Positions 14,961 through 15,530 of a stretch of DNA of 15,530 nucleotides are shown here, piece by piece. Origin of the DNA: Bacteroidales bacterium (GTDB lineage: Bacteria > Bacteroidota > Bacteroidia > Bacteroidales > F082). Location of the stretch: contig JAFWRA010000147.1 of the NCBI GenBank assembly GCA_017508895.1, positions 1 to 15,530 of the forward strand. Reading direction: 5' to 3'. Position 1 is the first letter of the stretch. Every line of letters starts with the position of its first letter. The notes beneath the pieces were generated by a model. It saw only the letters and a program-made list of their open reading frames with translations, had not been told where the DNA came from and made no database searches. The position numbers were made by a program, and so were the translations under genes.

Positions 14961-15302
14961 TCAGGAAATAATCTTTGTGAGACGTATTTGTCTCTACTGA
15001 CTTATAAGGCCGCCGTTGAGGCGGCCTTATTTTTTGTATGGTAGGCCATCAAGAAAACACCCTGAGAGGATACAAAAATTATCCTATCAGTCAATTTTTT
15101 TCGGTTTTTGACTAAGGGTAAACCGAAAGTTGAGAGTCTTAAGGATGTCTAGACATTAAAACAACGCGTTTACTATGCATTCGAATGTTCGTAATATGCT
15201 TAGGAAAAGTGATGCTTCCATGCCATTTGGCCATGGGGCGTTTTGCATTTTTACACGAGAAAACCTTTTAATTCACTTATTTATTCACCAAATCAATTCA
15301 TT
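14961..15302. other. Intergenic region with terminator and small inverted repeats
   Basis: This 342-base gap holds no credible gene on either strand. Besides the terminator at 15004-15036 it has GAGAC...GTCTC (14979-14994), AGGATA...TATCCT (15067-15085), and two overlapping inverted repeats, AGTCAA...TTGACT (15089-15113) and TCGGTTT...AAACCGA (15101-15126). A near-palindrome around CCATGCCATTTGGCCATGG lies at about 15218-15236. No full TAnnTTTG box precedes the gene at 15303; the nearest partial match is GCGTTTTGCA near 15239. Confidence 0.6.
15004..15036 (+). terminator. Strong intrinsic terminator
   Basis: ATAAGGCCGCC-GTTGA-GGCGGCCTTAT is a perfect 11-bp G/C-rich stem with a five-base loop (15004-15030), running directly into a T-tract. 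It lies 43 bases after the stop of the T9SS-secreted protein gene and marks the end of that transcript. Confidence 0.93.
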
Positions 15303-15530
15303 ATGAAAAAGAAAGTATTTTCTTTGATGATGACGCTTTTGCTCGCCTTTATGGGCGTGGCGAAGGCGGATGTAGTTACCATTGGTGATGGAACGAGCAC
15401 GACATACGTGACTCCTTTCAACAGCCTTTGGGGCTACTCGTTCGTTGAGCAGGTTTACACTGCCGACGAGATTGGGACTGCAGGCACGATTAATGCCATC
15501 AGTTTCAACATGTCGAGCACGGACGCCCAG
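15303..15530 (+). CDS. N-terminus of an exported Bacteroidales surface/secreted protein (partial)
   Basis: The first 76 codons of a gene that runs off the right edge. It opens with a clear signal peptide (MKKKVFSLMMTLLLAFMGVAKA, cleavage probably before DVV). The mature start reads VVTIGDGTSTTYVTPFN, then YSFVEQVYTADEIG and AGTINAISF. This pattern, including an 'IGDG...TP..' start, a 'QIYTADEIG' block and a 'GTI..I.F' strand, is familiar from large Bacteroidales secreted proteins with repeated adhesin-like beta-sandwich domains that usually end in a T9SS sorting domain. The C-terminus is not in the window, so the secretion route cannot be confirmed. No Shine-Dalgarno site precedes the ATG, as for most genes here. 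Confidence 0.75.
   Translation, partial: MKKKVFSLMMTLLLAFMGVAKADVVTIGDGTSTTYVTPFNSLWGYSFVEQVYTADEIGTAGTINAISFNMSSTDAQ

Overview
The window reads as a chromosomal segment from a member of the Bacteroidales (Bacteroidota), probably an anaerobic gut-, rumen- or oral-type lineage. Three things point there: the Bat ('Bacteroides aerotolerance') gene cluster in its usual order, a type A sorting domain of the type IX secretion system (T9SS) at the end of a large secreted protein, and promoter -7 boxes of the TAnnTTTG kind with few Shine-Dalgarno sites. The genus cannot be named from this sequence alone.

Left part, minus strand (1-2392). Reading along the minus strand there is a monofunctional aspartate kinase (lysC type), then a coupled two-gene unit (an uncharacterised helical 144-residue protein followed, with a TGATG overlap, by a 133-residue RelE-like protein). 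Last comes the first 30 codons of a protein resembling the [2Fe-2S]-domain subunit of FAD-dependent oxidoreductases, which runs off the left edge. Aspartate kinase, the two-gene unit and the edge gene each have a TAnnTTTG box close upstream.

Centre, plus strand (2588-11932). Eight genes form the Bat operon: moxR AAA+ ATPase, a DUF58 von Willebrand-like protein, a membrane-anchored BatD-like companion, batA and batB (membrane VWA proteins with MIDAS motifs), batC (TPR protein), batD (large beta-sandwich membrane protein) and batE (TPR plus SH3-like domain). Most junctions are overlaps or gaps under 20 bases, so this is one transcription and translation unit. The known family logic is that the MoxR ATPase acts on VWA partner proteins in the cell envelope; the exact molecular job of Bat proteins is unsettled, though the operon was named for an aerotolerance phenotype. 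The most unusual feature here is BatC: four divergent InlB-type beta repeats (about 305 residues) sit between its TPR domain and its Gln/Asp-rich tail, roughly doubling the family's usual length.

The moxR leader and the moxR-DUF58 gap each carry a hairpin-rich element of the same layout (short palindrome, spacer starting GA and ending near TTA, longer hairpin) but different stem sequence. They may be two diverged copies of one dispersed intergenic repeat.

Right part (12081-15530). A 959-residue secreted protein with Asp-box (BNR-like) beta-propeller repeats and a T9SS sorting domain ends at a textbook intrinsic terminator. A 342-base gap with several small inverted repeats follows, then the first 76 codons of another exported protein. 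No tRNA, rRNA, CRISPR array, transposase or phage gene was seen.
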